This document shows, in pieces, positions 1 to 9,081 of a stretch of 64,000 bases of DNA (positions are counted from its first letter, which is position 1; every line of letters begins with the position of its first letter). The notes below the pieces were generated by a model. It was not told the origin of the DNA. It did not search any database and was given only the letters and a program-made list of their open reading frames with translations. This DNA is from JAXMHQ01 sp046346665 (lineage in GTDB: Bacteria > Verrucomicrobiota > Verrucomicrobiia > Limisphaerales > JAXMHQ01): NCBI GenBank assembly GCA_046346665.1, contig JAXMHQ010000021.1:1-64000 (forward strand). Reading direction: 5' to 3'. The translations under genes and the position numbers were made by a program.

Positions 1-934
1 CGAATCCTTCCTCCTCGGCGATGACGGAGAAGATGAAGTCGTTGTGCGCCACGGCGCGGGGCAGGTAACCGAGGGCGTTCTGGGTGCCTTGACGCCACCC
101 TTTGCCCAGGAGACCGCCCGAGCCGACGGAAATGAGCGCCTGCCGGACGTTATGCGAATCGTCGAACTGCTGTTTGCGCAGGCGCGCGAGCTCCGCCCGG
201 GTCGCCTGGGCGGGAGCGTAATCCTTTCCGAAATAGACGAGCAACCGGCGGCGTTGATAATCCTCGAGTTTGATCTGCCAATTGGGAGGTGCGAACAGAA
301 TGTCGACCAGGAAAAACGCGGCGAGAATGCCGACGCCGGCGAAGAGGCGCGTGAGGAACCGGCCCGGCGTGCCGGCGGCGTAGAGCATGACGAGCCCGGT
401 GGGCAGCAGCACGAGCGCCGAGCCGAGGTCGGGTTCCTTGAGAATGAGCAGGAACGGCAGCAGGATGAGCCCAAGTGCCTTCCAGAAAGTCCGCGGCTGG
501 CGGAGTTCCTCGGCGGGGCGGCTCAGGAAATTGGCCATCGCGAGAATGAACGCCAGCTTGGCGAATTCGGACGGCTGCATCTGGAACGGCCCGAAATCGA
601 TCCAGCGCCGTGCGCCCCAGCCGTGCGTGGTGCCAATGCCGGGGATGAGCACGGCGACGAGGAAGAGGATGTTGACGGCGTAGACGACGCCGGACCAGCG
701 GGCGAGGGTGCGGTAATCAACGATGCAGACGCCGACGGCGGCGCCGAGTCCGAGCGCGTACCAGATGAGCTGGCGGAACCAGAGCTGGTTGTAAACCGCC
801 TGTTGCTGGGCGGCTTCGCTCACCATGGTCGCGCTGTAAACGAAGGCGGCGCCGATGAACATGAGGCCGGCGACGGCGACCAGTTGCAGTCGGTCGACGC
901 GCGGCTGATGTTCATTGAGGGCTTCTTCGAACAC
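1..934 (-). CDS. rodA: RodA/FtsW-family glycosyltransferase RodA (3' part outside window)
   Basis: SEDS-family membrane protein that polymerises lipid II into peptidoglycan during cell elongation, working with the transpeptidase PBP2 encoded just upstream. The minus strand reads about 311 codons without a stop to the window edge, with several hydrophobic segments and the family signatures RWIDFGPFQMQPSEFAK and KEPDLGSAL. The chosen start is GTG at 934, 36 bases after mrdA; the frame is open further upstream and no good ribosome site is visible, so the start is uncertain. The C-terminal part lies beyond base 1. It is the last visible gene of the mreB-mreC-mreD-mrdA-rodA order. Confidence 0.93.
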   Translation of the reverse strand, partial: MFEEALNEHQPRVDRLQLVAVAGLMFIGAAFVYSATMVSEAAQQQAVYNQLWFRQLIWYALGLGAAVGVCIVDYRTLARWSGVVYAVNILFLVAVLIPGIGTTHGWGARRWIDFGPFQMQPSEFAKLAFILAMANFLSRPAEELRQPRTFWKALGLILLPFLLILKEPDLGSALVLLPTGLVMLYAAGTPGRFLTRLFAGVGILAAFFLVDILFAPPNWQIKLEDYQRRRLLVYFGKDYAPAQATRAELARLRKQQFDDSHNVRQALISVGSGGLLGKGWRQGTQNALGYLPRAVAHNDFIFSVIAEEEGF

Positions 935-970
935 GTTAGAGTTACAAGTTGATGGTTGCAGGTTGCAGGT

Positions 971-2986
971 TCATCGGCTGGCGATATTCTGGGCGGATTT
1001 TGCGCGTTCGGCTTCGAGGATGGCGGTGTAGACCTTGGCGGCGAGCGGGGCGCAGGTGACGCCGCCGGAGACGCCGCTTTGGATCACGACGACGACCGCG
1101 TAGCGCGGCTGGTCGTAGGGAGCGAACGAAATGAACCAGGTGGTGTGGTCGATGACCTGGTTGCGTTCGTTGGTGATCTGGGCCGTGCCGGTTTTGCCGC
1201 AAATGGTCAGGCCCTGGACGAAAGCGCGCGCGCCGGTGCCGGCGTCCTCCACTTCGTCGCGCATCGCGTCCTTGAGAATTTTCAAACTCCGCGCGCTGAC
1301 GCCGAGCTCGTCGCGGACCTGGGATTTCGGGTAGACGGCCGGAGATTCGCCGGGGAGCGGGTCGGCGGATTCGACCCGGTCGACGAGCCGGGGCCAGAGA
1401 ACTTTGCCGCCGTTGGCGAGTGCGCAGGTCATGATGGCCATTTGCAGCGGGGTGACGGCGATGTAACCCTGGCCGATGCAAAGATTGGCGGTGTCGCCGT
1501 CGGACCACCCGGAGCCGACGCGTTTCATGGATGGGAACAGTCCGGCGGATTCCTGGCGCGTGGGCAGGGGAAATCGTTCGCCGAAATGCAGCCGTTGACC
1601 GATCCGCACGATGTTCTCGATGCCGTATTTGAGTCCATTGGTGATGAAGTAGGTATTGCTCGAGAACATGATGGCGCGGCGGAAATCGTAATCGCCGGGC
1701 GGCGCGGTGTCGCGGATGACGCGGCGGCCGAGCACGAAGTGGCCGCGGTTGGGTTCGCGCGGGTTGGGCGCGTTGTAGATCGTGGTGGACGGGTTGAGGC
1801 CGGCTTCGAGGCAGGCGAGGCCGACGATGGGTTTGAAGGTGGAGCCGGGGGCGTAGGTGGCCTGGGTGGCGCGATTGATCTGCGGCAGCAGATGCGGATC
1901 GTTCAGGCGCTCGCTTTCGGCGGTGGACAGCGAGGGGATGAAACAATTCGGATCGTAGGTGGGCGAGGAAGCCATGGCGAGGACGTCGCCGGTTTGGACG
2001 TCCATGACGACGATGGCGCCCTGGGGCGTCCCGTTGACGGGCGCGTTGCGCAAGGCGTCCTCGGCGGCCTGCTGGATGTGGGCGTCGATGGTGAGGGTCA
2101 CGTTCTGGCCGGGCTCGGCCGGGGTCCAGATGTTTTCGCCCTGGCGGAACCCGAGATTGTTGACGAGAACCGATTTTTCTCCGGCGCGCCCGTGGAGTTC
2201 GTTGTCGAATCCGGCTTCGATGCCGATGGCGCCGCGGTAATCGGGGAGGCGGTAATTGAAGAAGGAATTTTCGCCTTCGACTGAGCTGTCATCTTTCCGC
2301 AGGTGGCCGAGCAGGTGGGCGGCGAGGGTTTGGTGCGGGTAAACGCGGCAGGACTGCACTTCGAGATCGGCGCCGGCAGCGCCCGGGTGTTCCTCGAAAA
2401 CGGCGACCTGGGCCGGGGAAAGATTGGTGGCGACCGGGTAGGGCAGGACGAGGCTGGTTTGGTAATGGCGATTGAAGCTGTTGGATTCGAGCGTGAGCGG
2501 GAGTTGGAGCGACTGGCTGATCTGGGTGACGACGTTGCTGGCGACGGCGAAGCGGGCGCGGTCGGCGAGTGCGGTGCGTTCGGCGGCGGTCAGGGCGAAC
2601 TGGCGCCGCTCCTTCGAGCTGAGTCCGCGCCCGAGGGCCTTGGATTGCTGGTCCATTTCCCGCGACCGTTCCTGTCGGGCCCCCGCGAGCATGGCGTCGT
2701 AATTCGTCTTGAACAGGCGCCGCAATTCCTCGAGGTAAAGGCTGACGTTGTAGACCGGGCGGTTTTCGGCGAGCACAACGCCGTTGCGATCCAGGATGCG
2801 GCCGCGGACGGCGGGGATCCGGACGGTGCGGAACGATTGATTTTCGAGGTTCTCGCGGTAATCGCGCGCGCGGACGATCTGGACCCACCAGAGCCCGGCG
2901 AGCAGCACGGCGAAGCCGGACAGGACCGCGAGAGTGAGCACTCGCAGTTGCGGGTCGTTGCGTCGCAGTTGGTCGAAAATCAACAC
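971..2986 (-). CDS. mrdA: Penicillin-binding protein 2 (elongation transpeptidase)
   Basis: Class B penicillin-binding protein that cross-links peptidoglycan in the elongasome, partner of RodA. It is about 671 residues from GTG at 2986, with one N-terminal membrane segment (LTLAVLSGFAVLLAGLWW), a dimerisation domain and a transpeptidase domain. All three active-site motifs are visible: STFK in GSTFKPIVG, SSN in FSSNTYF, and KTG in CGKTGTAQ. An open frame continues to an ATG at 3043, but those 19 extra residues merely translate the simple-sequence repeat upstream, so GTG 2986 is preferred. It lies between mreD and rodA. Confidence 0.95.
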   Translation of the reverse strand: MLIFDQLRRNDPQLRVLTLAVLSGFAVLLAGLWWVQIVRARDYRENLENQSFRTVRIPAVRGRILDRNGVVLAENRPVYNVSLYLEELRRLFKTNYDAMLAGARQERSREMDQQSKALGRGLSSKERRQFALTAAERTALADRARFAVASNVVTQISQSLQLPLTLESNSFNRHYQTSLVLPYPVATNLSPAQVAVFEEHPGAAGADLEVQSCRVYPHQTLAAHLLGHLRKDDSSVEGENSFFNYRLPDYRGAIGIEAGFDNELHGRAGEKSVLVNNLGFRQGENIWTPAEPGQNVTLTIDAHIQQAAEDALRNAPVNGTPQGAIVVMDVQTGDVLAMASSPTYDPNCFIPSLSTAESERLNDPHLLPQINRATQATYAPGSTFKPIVGLACLEAGLNPSTTIYNAPNPREPNRGHFVLGRRVIRDTAPPGDYDFRRAIMFSSNTYFITNGLKYGIENIVRIGQRLHFGERFPLPTRQESAGLFPSMKRVGSGWSDGDTANLCIGQGYIAVTPLQMAIMTCALANGGKVLWPRLVDRVESADPLPGESPAVYPKSQVRDELGVSARSLKILKDAMRDEVEDAGTGARAFVQGLTICGKTGTAQITNERNQVIDHTTWFISFAPYDQPRYAVVVVIQSGVSGGVTCAPLAAKVYTAILEAERAKSAQNIASR

Positions 2987-3085
2987 GGGACAGAATCCAG
3001 AATCCAGAATCCAGAATCCAGAATGCGGCAATCCACGCGGCAACCGGTGCTCCGGCTCCTGGATTCTGAATTCTGAATTCTGAAT
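2987..3085. repeat. Tandem 7-mer repeat with inverted copy between mreD and mrdA
   Basis: Four to five copies of a CAGAATC-type heptamer (2990-3025) are followed about 35 bases later by an inverted set of GGATTCT/GAATTCT copies (3058-3085), so the segment can fold into a long imperfect hairpin. It fills most of the mreD-mrdA gap. The same architecture of a tandem short word followed by its inverted copy recurs at 7650-7798, 10680-10850 and in related forms at 9000-9075 and 39520-39565. Confidence 0.8.
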
Positions 3086-3098
3086 TCTATTGTTTGCA

Positions 3099-3650
3099 TC
3101 AGTTTCGTCCCCGCCGGATTTCGCGGTCGGGGCGGAAAGTGGTTTCGGAGGCGCGGCGATAAATGAACGCGCGATCGAGGAGGCTGAACGCGGCGCACAC
3201 GACGGGTGTGGCCAATCCGCCGCCGACGGTCATGACGATCCATTGCCAGAGGGAGCCCCAGCCGAGCAAGGGCGAGCGTCCGAGCGTGAGCAGCAGGATG
3301 AGCGTGAGCAGGGGGACGACGGCGCTGGCGACCAGGCCGAGCACGGTTTGGGCGAACAATTCGTCCCGCAGGATGAGCTCGCGCTGCTGGTAAATGAGCA
3401 CGCCGACGAGCAGCAGGGGCAGGACGCTGACGCCGAGTGGGTTTGCAGACAGGCTGTCGAACAGCAGCCCGCCGAGCGTGGCGGCGAGGCAGACGGTGGG
3501 CAGGCCGGTGTTGAGCCCGGCATAAACGAGGATGGCCGGGAGCAGATCGACCTGCGCGCCTAGCAGCCGGCGCGCGCCGGGGAACGCGGCCTCGAGGAAC
3601 ACGGCCACGTAGATGGCGAGCAGGACAAGGATGGTGCTGAGCAGACTCAT
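3099..3650 (-). CDS. mreD: Rod-shape determining protein MreD
   Basis: Small integral membrane protein of the elongasome. It has 183 residues and about five hydrophobic segments (for example LLSTILVLLAIYVAVFLEAA at the N-terminus and WIVMTVGGGLATPVVCAAFS near the end), the usual size and profile for MreD. The identity rests mainly on gene order, since MreD sequences diverge quickly. Its ATG at 3650 overlaps the mreC stop by four bases (ATGA), which suggests translational coupling. Confidence 0.88.
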   Translation of the reverse strand: MSLLSTILVLLAIYVAVFLEAAFPGARRLLGAQVDLLPAILVYAGLNTGLPTVCLAATLGGLLFDSLSANPLGVSVLPLLLVGVLIYQQRELILRDELFAQTVLGLVASAVVPLLTLILLLTLGRSPLLGWGSLWQWIVMTVGGGLATPVVCAAFSLLDRAFIYRRASETTFRPDREIRRGRN

Positions 3651-4474
3651 GGTGTTCCGGGGTTGGGTGGGGTGGGGAACAACACCCAGACCATGTCAAG
3701 TCCGCCGAGATTTGCCGCCAGCCGGATGCGGGCTTCGGTGAACAATCCGTATTCGACCGTGCGCGAGTCCACGACGGTTCCGATGGGGATGCCGCGCGGA
3801 AATACTTTGCCCAGACCGCTGGTGACGACGCGCTGGCCCGGTTTGACGCCGGCGTCGCGCGGCAAGTAATCGACGGTCAGCAGCGAGGAATCGAACGGCC
3901 CGGCCAGCTCGATGACCCCGCAATCGTGCGCGTCGTTTTCGATCATGGCGCCGACCTTGCATTCGGGGTCGCCGACAAGGACGACCTGGGAGCTGTCGAT
4001 GTTGACGCTGGAGATGCGGCCGACGAGGCCGTCGGAAGTGAGGACGGGGAGATTGGGCCGGGCGCCGTCGCGGCTGCCGACGTCGATCTGGACGGTGCGC
4101 CACCAATTGGCGGGCTCCCGCAGGACGACCCGGGCGAGTTTGAGTTTCCAGGGGGCTTTCTGCTGCCAGCCGAGCTGCTCGCGGAGGCGGGCGTTTTCGC
4201 GGGCGATTTCGGCGGCCTGAAGGCTTTCGATCCTGTGCTGCTGGTTTTCGCGCCGGAGCGCGTCATTTTCCTTCTGCAACTGGGCTCTTGAAGTCATCGA
4301 AGCGCCCGCCTGGTCGGCGAGCTGGTGGGAGGATCCGGCAAGGCCGAACAGGGGGAGGAACAGGCCGCTGATGGCGAGCTTGACCCTCGAGGCGGTCTGG
4401 CCATGGAGGGTCAGCAGGATCAGCGCAAAAAGCACCACCAGACCCAGGGCAATATAATGCTGCCGTTTTAACAT
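3647..4474 (-). CDS. mreC: Rod-shape determining protein MreC
   Basis: Periplasmic elongasome scaffold that links MreB and PBP2. From ATG 4474 it has 275 residues: one N-terminal membrane anchor (YIALGLVVLFALILLTL), a coiled-coil stretch (LQKENDALRRENQQHRIES), then the beta-rich MreC core containing GLVGRISSV and VVTSGLGKVFPRGIPIG. A GTG at 4501 would add nine residues but has no ribosome-site support. It is followed by mreD with a four-base overlap. Confidence 0.93.
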   Translation of the reverse strand: MLKRQHYIALGLVVLFALILLTLHGQTASRVKLAISGLFLPLFGLAGSSHQLADQAGASMTSRAQLQKENDALRRENQQHRIESLQAAEIARENARLREQLGWQQKAPWKLKLARVVLREPANWWRTVQIDVGSRDGARPNLPVLTSDGLVGRISSVNIDSSQVVLVGDPECKVGAMIENDAHDCGVIELAGPFDSSLLTVDYLPRDAGVKPGQRVVTSGLGKVFPRGIPIGTVVDSRTVEYGLFTEARIRLAANLGGLDMVWVLFPTPPNPGTP

Positions 4475-4546
4475 CTCGGTTGCACCGCGCGCCGGCGACA
4501 CGCGCCGGCGGGGGTCCTTTCGGACCGAACCAAGATGACAGGGGAA

Positions 4547-5572
4547 TTAGCGGGAGTTGGAGGAGACGCGCTTCAAGAACTGGAGTTCCTGCAATACCCG
4601 GCCGGTGCCTTCGGCAACGGCGCTGAGCGGATCATCCGCGATGTGCACTGGCAGGCCGGTTTCCTCGGCCACCAGGCGGTCGATGCCGCGCAGAAGCGCG
4701 CCACCACCGGCCATCACAATCCCTCGATCCACCAGGTCGGCGGACAATTCGGGGGGACAACGTTCCAGGGTAATACGGACAGATTCCAGGATTTGAGAAA
4801 GCGGCTCCTGCAGGGCCTCGCGAATTTCTTCAGAGCGAATGGTCAGCGTTTTGGGCAGACCGGCGCTCAGATCGCGGCCTTTGACTTCCATGGTTAATTC
4901 CTGCTCCAGCGGAAAGGCAGAGCCAATGCGTATCTTGATCTCTTCCGCGGTGCGTTCGCCTATCATCAGGTTGTAGGCTCGCTTCATGTGCGCAACGATC
5001 GTTTCGTCAAATTCGTCTCCGCCCACCCTCAGGCTGCGGCTAAAGACGATTCCGGCCAGGGAGATGATTGCTATTTCGCAAGTCCCGCCGCCGATATCCA
5101 CGATCATGTTTCCCGCCGGTTCATGCACAGGCAGACCGACGCCGATGGCCGATGCCATCGGTTGCTCAATTAAATACACCTCCCGCGCACCCGCATGAGT
5201 GGCGGAATCTTTCACAGCCCGTTTTTCGACTTCGGTAATGCCTGAAGGCACGGCAACCACAACGCGTGGAGCGATCAGCTTCCGGTGATGCACCTTTTGA
5301 ATGAAGTGGCGGAGCATGGCTTCGGTAATCTCGAAGTCCGCAATGACGCCGTCCTTCATCGGGCGGATGGCCACGATGTTTCCCGGCGTCCGTCCCAGCA
5401 TGCGCTTGGCCTCTTCGCCAACCGCCAGGACATTCGTCGTGCCCGCCTGAATCGCCACAACCGAGGGCTCTCTTAATACAATGCCCCGATCACGCACATA
5501 AACGAGGGAATTTGCCGTCCCCAGGTCTATACCAATGTCATTGGAAAACAGGGTTTTAACTTGCGCAAACAT
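4547..5572 (-). CDS. mreB: Rod-shape determining protein MreB (bacterial actin)
   Basis: ATP-binding actin homologue that positions the lateral wall synthesis machinery at the inner face of the membrane. From ATG 5572 it has 341 residues and begins MFAQVKTLFSNDIGIDLGTA, the standard MreB N-terminus. Phosphate and adenosine motifs are visible (DLGTANSLVY, DIGGGTCEIAI, GGGALLRG). A GTG at 5593 would add seven residues, but the conserved N-terminus supports 5572. It is the first gene of the elongasome cluster, so its promoter should lie in 5573-5802. Confidence 0.96.
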   Translation of the reverse strand: MFAQVKTLFSNDIGIDLGTANSLVYVRDRGIVLREPSVVAIQAGTTNVLAVGEEAKRMLGRTPGNIVAIRPMKDGVIADFEITEAMLRHFIQKVHHRKLIAPRVVVAVPSGITEVEKRAVKDSATHAGAREVYLIEQPMASAIGVGLPVHEPAGNMIVDIGGGTCEIAIISLAGIVFSRSLRVGGDEFDETIVAHMKRAYNLMIGERTAEEIKIRIGSAFPLEQELTMEVKGRDLSAGLPKTLTIRSEEIREALQEPLSQILESVRITLERCPPELSADLVDRGIVMAGGGALLRGIDRLVAEETGLPVHIADDPLSAVAEGTGRVLQELQFLKRVSSNSR

Positions 5573-5734
5573 GAATTTGCCTAACGAAGGCACACATTAA
5601 GAGCCCGGAAGCATCAAGGTCAAGACTATTAAGTCCCGCCATTTGGCGGAAAATTTCAAAGCCCGAATGCCGAATCCCAAACCACCGCTTGCCTTTGCCC
5701 GGCACCAACTTGCGCTGCCCCGCTGGTGCTTGAG

Positions 5735-5810
5735 CCGCAATCGTCAGATTGCGGACCACCATATAGTAATATGGCAAAGGGACCACGATCCGACGATCGC
5801 GGCTACGAGG
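5735..5810. repeat. Two copies of the dispersed hairpin repeat between mreB and the rhomboid gene
   Basis: CCGCAATC/GATTGCGG stems face each other at 5735-5754, and a second copy with CGATC/GATCG stem and CTACGAGG tail lies at 5783-5810. The tail of the second copy supplies the stop codon of the rhomboid gene (CTA at 5803-5805 on the plus strand is TAG on the minus strand). No other feature was recognised in the 230-base gap 5573-5802. Confidence 0.75.
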
Positions 5811-6708
5811 GCGCATTCAACGCCACCCACCAGCTCCATGCCACCAGGCCCCCATAAATAATTCCCGCGAAAACGTTAACTGTCCCGCTCCCCGCCAACA
5901 CCGGAAACAACCCCAAAATCAACCCCAACACCAGTCCGCAAACAAATCCCCCAAGGTGCGCCGCCAGGTCCGTCCCCGCCCCCGATCCCAAATACAGGAA
6001 GATCATCCCGCCGCCGACCAACGGTGTCACCCAGCCCGATCGTTCCCGCACCCGGCCACCCACCACCGCGTGCCCCACCAGCATCCCCGCCGCCGCCATC
6101 ACCATCCCCGACGCCCCCAAACTGTGATGCCCCGGATCCATCCACCACGTGAACAAGTTCGCCGCCGCGCCGCACAGAAACGATCCCAGCACCGCAATCC
6201 CCGTCCCGAACAATCCCATCGCCAGCCCGAGAAAAATAAACCCGAAAATCGCGTTGGCCATCAGGTGACCGGCATCGGCATGCAGCGACATCGCCGTGAA
6301 CAATCGCCATCGCTCTCCATGCGACACCAGCGCGCCGTCGAGAATCCCCGCGCTGCGCAAATCGCGCCCGCCTTCGCCCGCCAGAAAAAACGCCAGCATC
6401 AACGCCGACCACGCGAGCGCAGCCCAGTCGAAGACAACCTTCGAATGCAGCGGCAATTGCTGCTGCCAGGGCCAGCGGCGATTTTCCAGGTGGTATTGCC
6501 GCAACAGCCGCAGCGCCGGACCGCGATCCTTCGTGTCCACTCGCAGGACCCAGCGATCGCCGGATTGCTCGATCGAATGAATCATCCCCTGGCTCGCCAG
6601 CACCAGGCTCCAGTCCATCGCCTGCGCACGCGACTTGACCGGAATGTCCGCCGCCCCGTCCGGCGTGGACAGCGGCGGCGAAGGATCGTTGTCTGCCTCG
6701 CGCGTCAT
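5803..6708 (-). CDS. Rhomboid-family intramembrane serine protease
   Basis: Membrane protease that cleaves transmembrane substrates within the bilayer. The catalytic serine motif GASG is in HSLGASGMVMA, and the partner histidine is in AAHLGGFVCG near the C-terminus. About six hydrophobic segments follow a soluble N-terminal region of about 100 residues that includes a small domain reminiscent of rhomboid N-terminal cytoplasmic domains (GDRWVLRVDTKDRGPALRLL). The start at 6708 has GGAG just upstream; ATG 6756 in the same frame is an alternative. The stop codon lies inside a dispersed hairpin repeat. The natural substrate is unknown. Confidence 0.85.
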   Translation of the reverse strand: MTREADNDPSPPLSTPDGAADIPVKSRAQAMDWSLVLASQGMIHSIEQSGDRWVLRVDTKDRGPALRLLRQYHLENRRWPWQQQLPLHSKVVFDWAALAWSALMLAFFLAGEGGRDLRSAGILDGALVSHGERWRLFTAMSLHADAGHLMANAIFGFIFLGLAMGLFGTGIAVLGSFLCGAAANLFTWWMDPGHHSLGASGMVMAAAGMLVGHAVVGGRVRERSGWVTPLVGGGMIFLYLGSGAGTDLAAHLGGFVCGLVLGLILGLFPVLAGSGTVNVFAGIIYGGLVAWSWWVALNAPS

Positions 6709-6756
6709 GTCTCCATCATGCGCGATCGCCGGCTTGATCTCAACGCGCGGCAACAT

Positions 6757-6900
6757 GTTTGGGCCGGCGTGGACGCCGGCCCTCCCGCCGATCGGGAGGG
6801 ACGCCGTCCCCGGCGTCCCCGTCTGGCGCTTTTCATCCCGCCCGGTTTGGTAAAAGATTTTCGGGTTTTCTATATCAACTTTGCTTACAGCCGTCCGATG
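6757..6900. repeat. GC-rich palindromic intergenic segment between divergent genes
   Basis: 6763-6823 holds overlapping GC palindromes (GGCCGGCG...CGCCGGCC, CCTCCCG...CGGGAGG, GGGACGCCGTCCC). Related words (GGGACGGCGTCCC) recur at 25192, 25824, 27330 and 27532. The divergent promoters of the rhomboid gene and the 6914 gene must lie around here, but no clear -35/-10 pair could be assigned. Confidence 0.5.
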
Positions 6901-6913
6901 GTATCTTGACGCT

Positions 6914-7645
6914 ATGCAGATGATTCGACCCAACTGTCGGATGCAGTTCGCTGCTGAGGACATCGATTTCGTGGTTTCCGTCCTGGGAACGCGGGGCGGG
7001 GCGGGTTGTTTGACGTCGTTGCTGGCGGACGAGGAGTCGCGGGACCAGGTTCTGGATGACGAGGCGTTGTTCCACGCGGTGCTGGAGCGGCGCGGTTGTC
7101 TGCGGATTTCGAGCCGGTTCTATTTCTACATCATCGTCCGGAATGTGTTCCGGCGCGCATCGATCGAAGATCGGCGCGTGGCGGATTACGTGGCGGAGGT
7201 GCTGGCGGAATTTGCGTCGGCCGAACGCGCGCGTTGCGTGGTGCCGGGCGAGGCGGGTCCGCTGGATTATTTTTACGAGATGATCGCCGCGCTGCACCGG
7301 GCGGATGACCGGACGGGATTCTGGATCCGGGCGCACGTCGGAAATTATTCGCTCTTTTTGTCGGGCCTGTTTCCGGATCGGATCCGCGCGCGGTGCGAGC
7401 TGCGCGGCTGTCCGGACATCCAATATTACGACGCAATGGGCCGGGCGAATTACCGCGCGGCGGGCGGGCACCGGCTGGCGCAGAAATACGAACTGAGCGG
7501 CGTGTTCAATATCCTGTCGGAACGCTTCTCCGAATCGCGCCACGCGTTGAACGACATCGCGGACCGGCTCATTTCCATCAATGACACCGAGCCGGACGAG
7601 TCGCTGTTGATTAAGTTCAACCCTTCTGCATCCCACGCGGAATAG
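6914..7645 (+). CDS. Conserved protein of unknown function
   Basis: Soluble protein of 243 residues from ATG 6914. There is no signal peptide or membrane segment. It looks mostly helical, with charged clusters (VAEVLAEFASAERARC) and a C-terminal region ending SLLIKFNPSASHAE. An upstream ATG at 6881 would add 11 residues, but that stretch has no coding character. The family was not recognised. It is transcribed away from the rhomboid gene and converges on the M24 peptidase gene. Confidence 0.7.
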   Translation: MQMIRPNCRMQFAAEDIDFVVSVLGTRGGAGCLTSLLADEESRDQVLDDEALFHAVLERRGCLRISSRFYFYIIVRNVFRRASIEDRRVADYVAEVLAEFASAERARCVVPGEAGPLDYFYEMIAALHRADDRTGFWIRAHVGNYSLFLSGLFPDRIRARCELRGCPDIQYYDAMGRANYRAAGGHRLAQKYELSGVFNILSERFSESRHALNDIADRLISINDTEPDESLLIKFNPSASHAE

Positions 7646-7649
7646 AAAA

Positions 7650-7798
7650 CAGTTTGGGAGTTTGGGAGTTTAAGAGTTTTAGAATTAAGCTCCCGCCATT
7701 GATACGCCGACTGCCAACAATCGCCGTTGGCTCGTGGAATACTCTTAAACTCCTAAACTCCTAAACTCTCAAACTCCTAAACTCTCAAACTCCTAAAC
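7650..7798. repeat. Tandem octamer-like repeats in inverted orientation between convergent genes
   Basis: The left side carries repeats of GTTTGGGA / GTTTAAGA (7654-7688). The right side carries seven or more inverted copies of CTCCTAAA / CTCTCAAA (7742-7798), so the whole gap can form a long imperfect stem. It could act as a two-way terminator for the convergent genes. The right arm runs into the 3' end of the M24 peptidase gene and supplies its TAG stop. Confidence 0.75.
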
Positions 7799-8983
7799 TG
7801 AAATCAGTCCCGGATGGCTCCCTGTCAGGCTCTGTCCGCCTCCCGGCGTCACGACGTAGGTGTTTTCCGATCCCACCATGCCGATGCCGGCGATGCCCTT
7901 TTTGGGTTCCACGGCCAGGACCATGTTTTCCTCCAGCGGCTCGTCGAATCCTTCAGCCAGCACCGGCGGCTCGTCGATCTGCATCCCGACGCCGTGCCCG
8001 AGGAAGTTCACCCGGCGCGGGCCGAATCCCATGAAGTTCTCCAGGAACTCCGGTTCGAGGCCGGCAATGATCTGTTCGCGGATGGAGGAGGGGACGGCGC
8101 CTGGTTTGAGCAGGGCGGCGATTTGGTGTTCGAGTTCGAAGCAGCGGCGGTGGAGGGCCACCGCGGATTCGGGGAGCTTCCCGCCGAAGACATAGGTCAT
8201 CGTCTTGTCCGTGCAATAACCGTCGATCGCGAACCCGATGTCGACAAAGACGAGATCACCCCGGCGGAGCTTGCGTTCGCGGCAGCCGAGCACCGGCGCG
8301 GCGGGGCTCATCCCGCGGCAGCCGCCCGGGCCGTCGAAGCTGGTCGGGTAAAGCGAATTTTCTCCGAACCCGAGCTGGGCCACGGCAAGATCGACGTTGA
8401 ACATGCCAAATCGAACCGTGCCCTGGTGACCTTCGCGAACCATCAGCGCATACAGTTCGCATCCAAAGTCGGCTTCATTGATGCCTTCGCGCAGCAGTTT
8501 CGGCACGCCTTCCTCCAGCGTGCGCCGGTGGGCCTCGCCGGAACGCCGCATGATTTCGAGTTCATACGGCGACTTGACCGACCGCACCCGTCCCATCTCG
8601 CGGTCCAGCGACGCGAGTTCCTTGCACGGGAAATATTTCCGAAACCGCTGCGCCATGGCGAGCGGGAGCAGTTCTGTTTCGACATGAATGGCCGCGCGCG
8701 CGGCGGTCGCGGAGCCGGCTGCGTCGCGGAATCCTTTCATCGGCCGGATATCGGGGAACAGGGATTCCTCGCGGGCGCGTTCGAAGCTGCGCCGCACCCA
8801 AAGCACGGGCTCGCCGTCGCGCGGCACGAGCAGCACGCCGTCCTGCATGGTGCCCGTGAAGTAATATTGGTTGACGCGGCTGAACATCGCGGCCAATTCC
8901 CACGACGGATGTGCGGCGTCCATGACCGCGCGAAACTGCGCCATCCGCCGATTCATTTCCTCCAACGGAACTTTTCTGATCAT
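7793..8983 (-). CDS. M24-family metallopeptidase (Xaa-Pro aminopeptidase/creatinase type)
   Basis: Cytoplasmic aminopeptidase-fold enzyme of 396 residues. It has an N-terminal creatinase-type domain (about 1-160) and a C-terminal pita-bread catalytic domain. Metal ligands are visible: Asp in FVDIGFAIDGYCTDKTMTY, His in NFLGHGVGMQIDEPP, Glu in AVEPKKG and Glu in GSENTYVV. These match proline-specific peptidases, but creatinase-like activity cannot be excluded. Start ATG 8983. It stands alone between two repeat-filled gaps. Confidence 0.88.
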   Translation of the reverse strand: MIRKVPLEEMNRRMAQFRAVMDAAHPSWELAAMFSRVNQYYFTGTMQDGVLLVPRDGEPVLWVRRSFERAREESLFPDIRPMKGFRDAAGSATAARAAIHVETELLPLAMAQRFRKYFPCKELASLDREMGRVRSVKSPYELEIMRRSGEAHRRTLEEGVPKLLREGINEADFGCELYALMVREGHQGTVRFGMFNVDLAVAQLGFGENSLYPTSFDGPGGCRGMSPAAPVLGCRERKLRRGDLVFVDIGFAIDGYCTDKTMTYVFGGKLPESAVALHRRCFELEHQIAALLKPGAVPSSIREQIIAGLEPEFLENFMGFGPRRVNFLGHGVGMQIDEPPVLAEGFDEPLEENMVLAVEPKKGIAGIGMVGSENTYVVTPGGGQSLTGSHPGLISV

Positions 8984-9081
8984 AGTTGAAAACCGGCCCG
9001 CAGATCACACGGACCCTGCAGGACCGTGAATTGAAATGCACTCATTCTGTGTGATCTGAGTGATCTGCGGGCATGCATCCT
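8984..9081. repeat. Inverted repeat of GCAGATCAC words upstream of the M24 gene
   Basis: CCGCAGATCACAC at about 8999-9010 is mirrored by GTGTGATCTG...GATCTGCGGG at 9050-9071, giving a hairpin with a loop of about 40 bases. The gap is otherwise featureless. Confidence 0.6.

Noticed and set aside
44..952. Long plus-strand frame opposite rodA
   Set aside because: The minus strand encodes a clear RodA with conserved motifs; the plus frame is rich in Glu/Gly/Arg runs typical of a shadow frame in GC-rich DNA.
5556..5816. 86-codon minus-strand frame between mreB and the rhomboid gene
   Set aside because: It overlaps the mreB start and translates hairpin-repeat DNA; no coding character.
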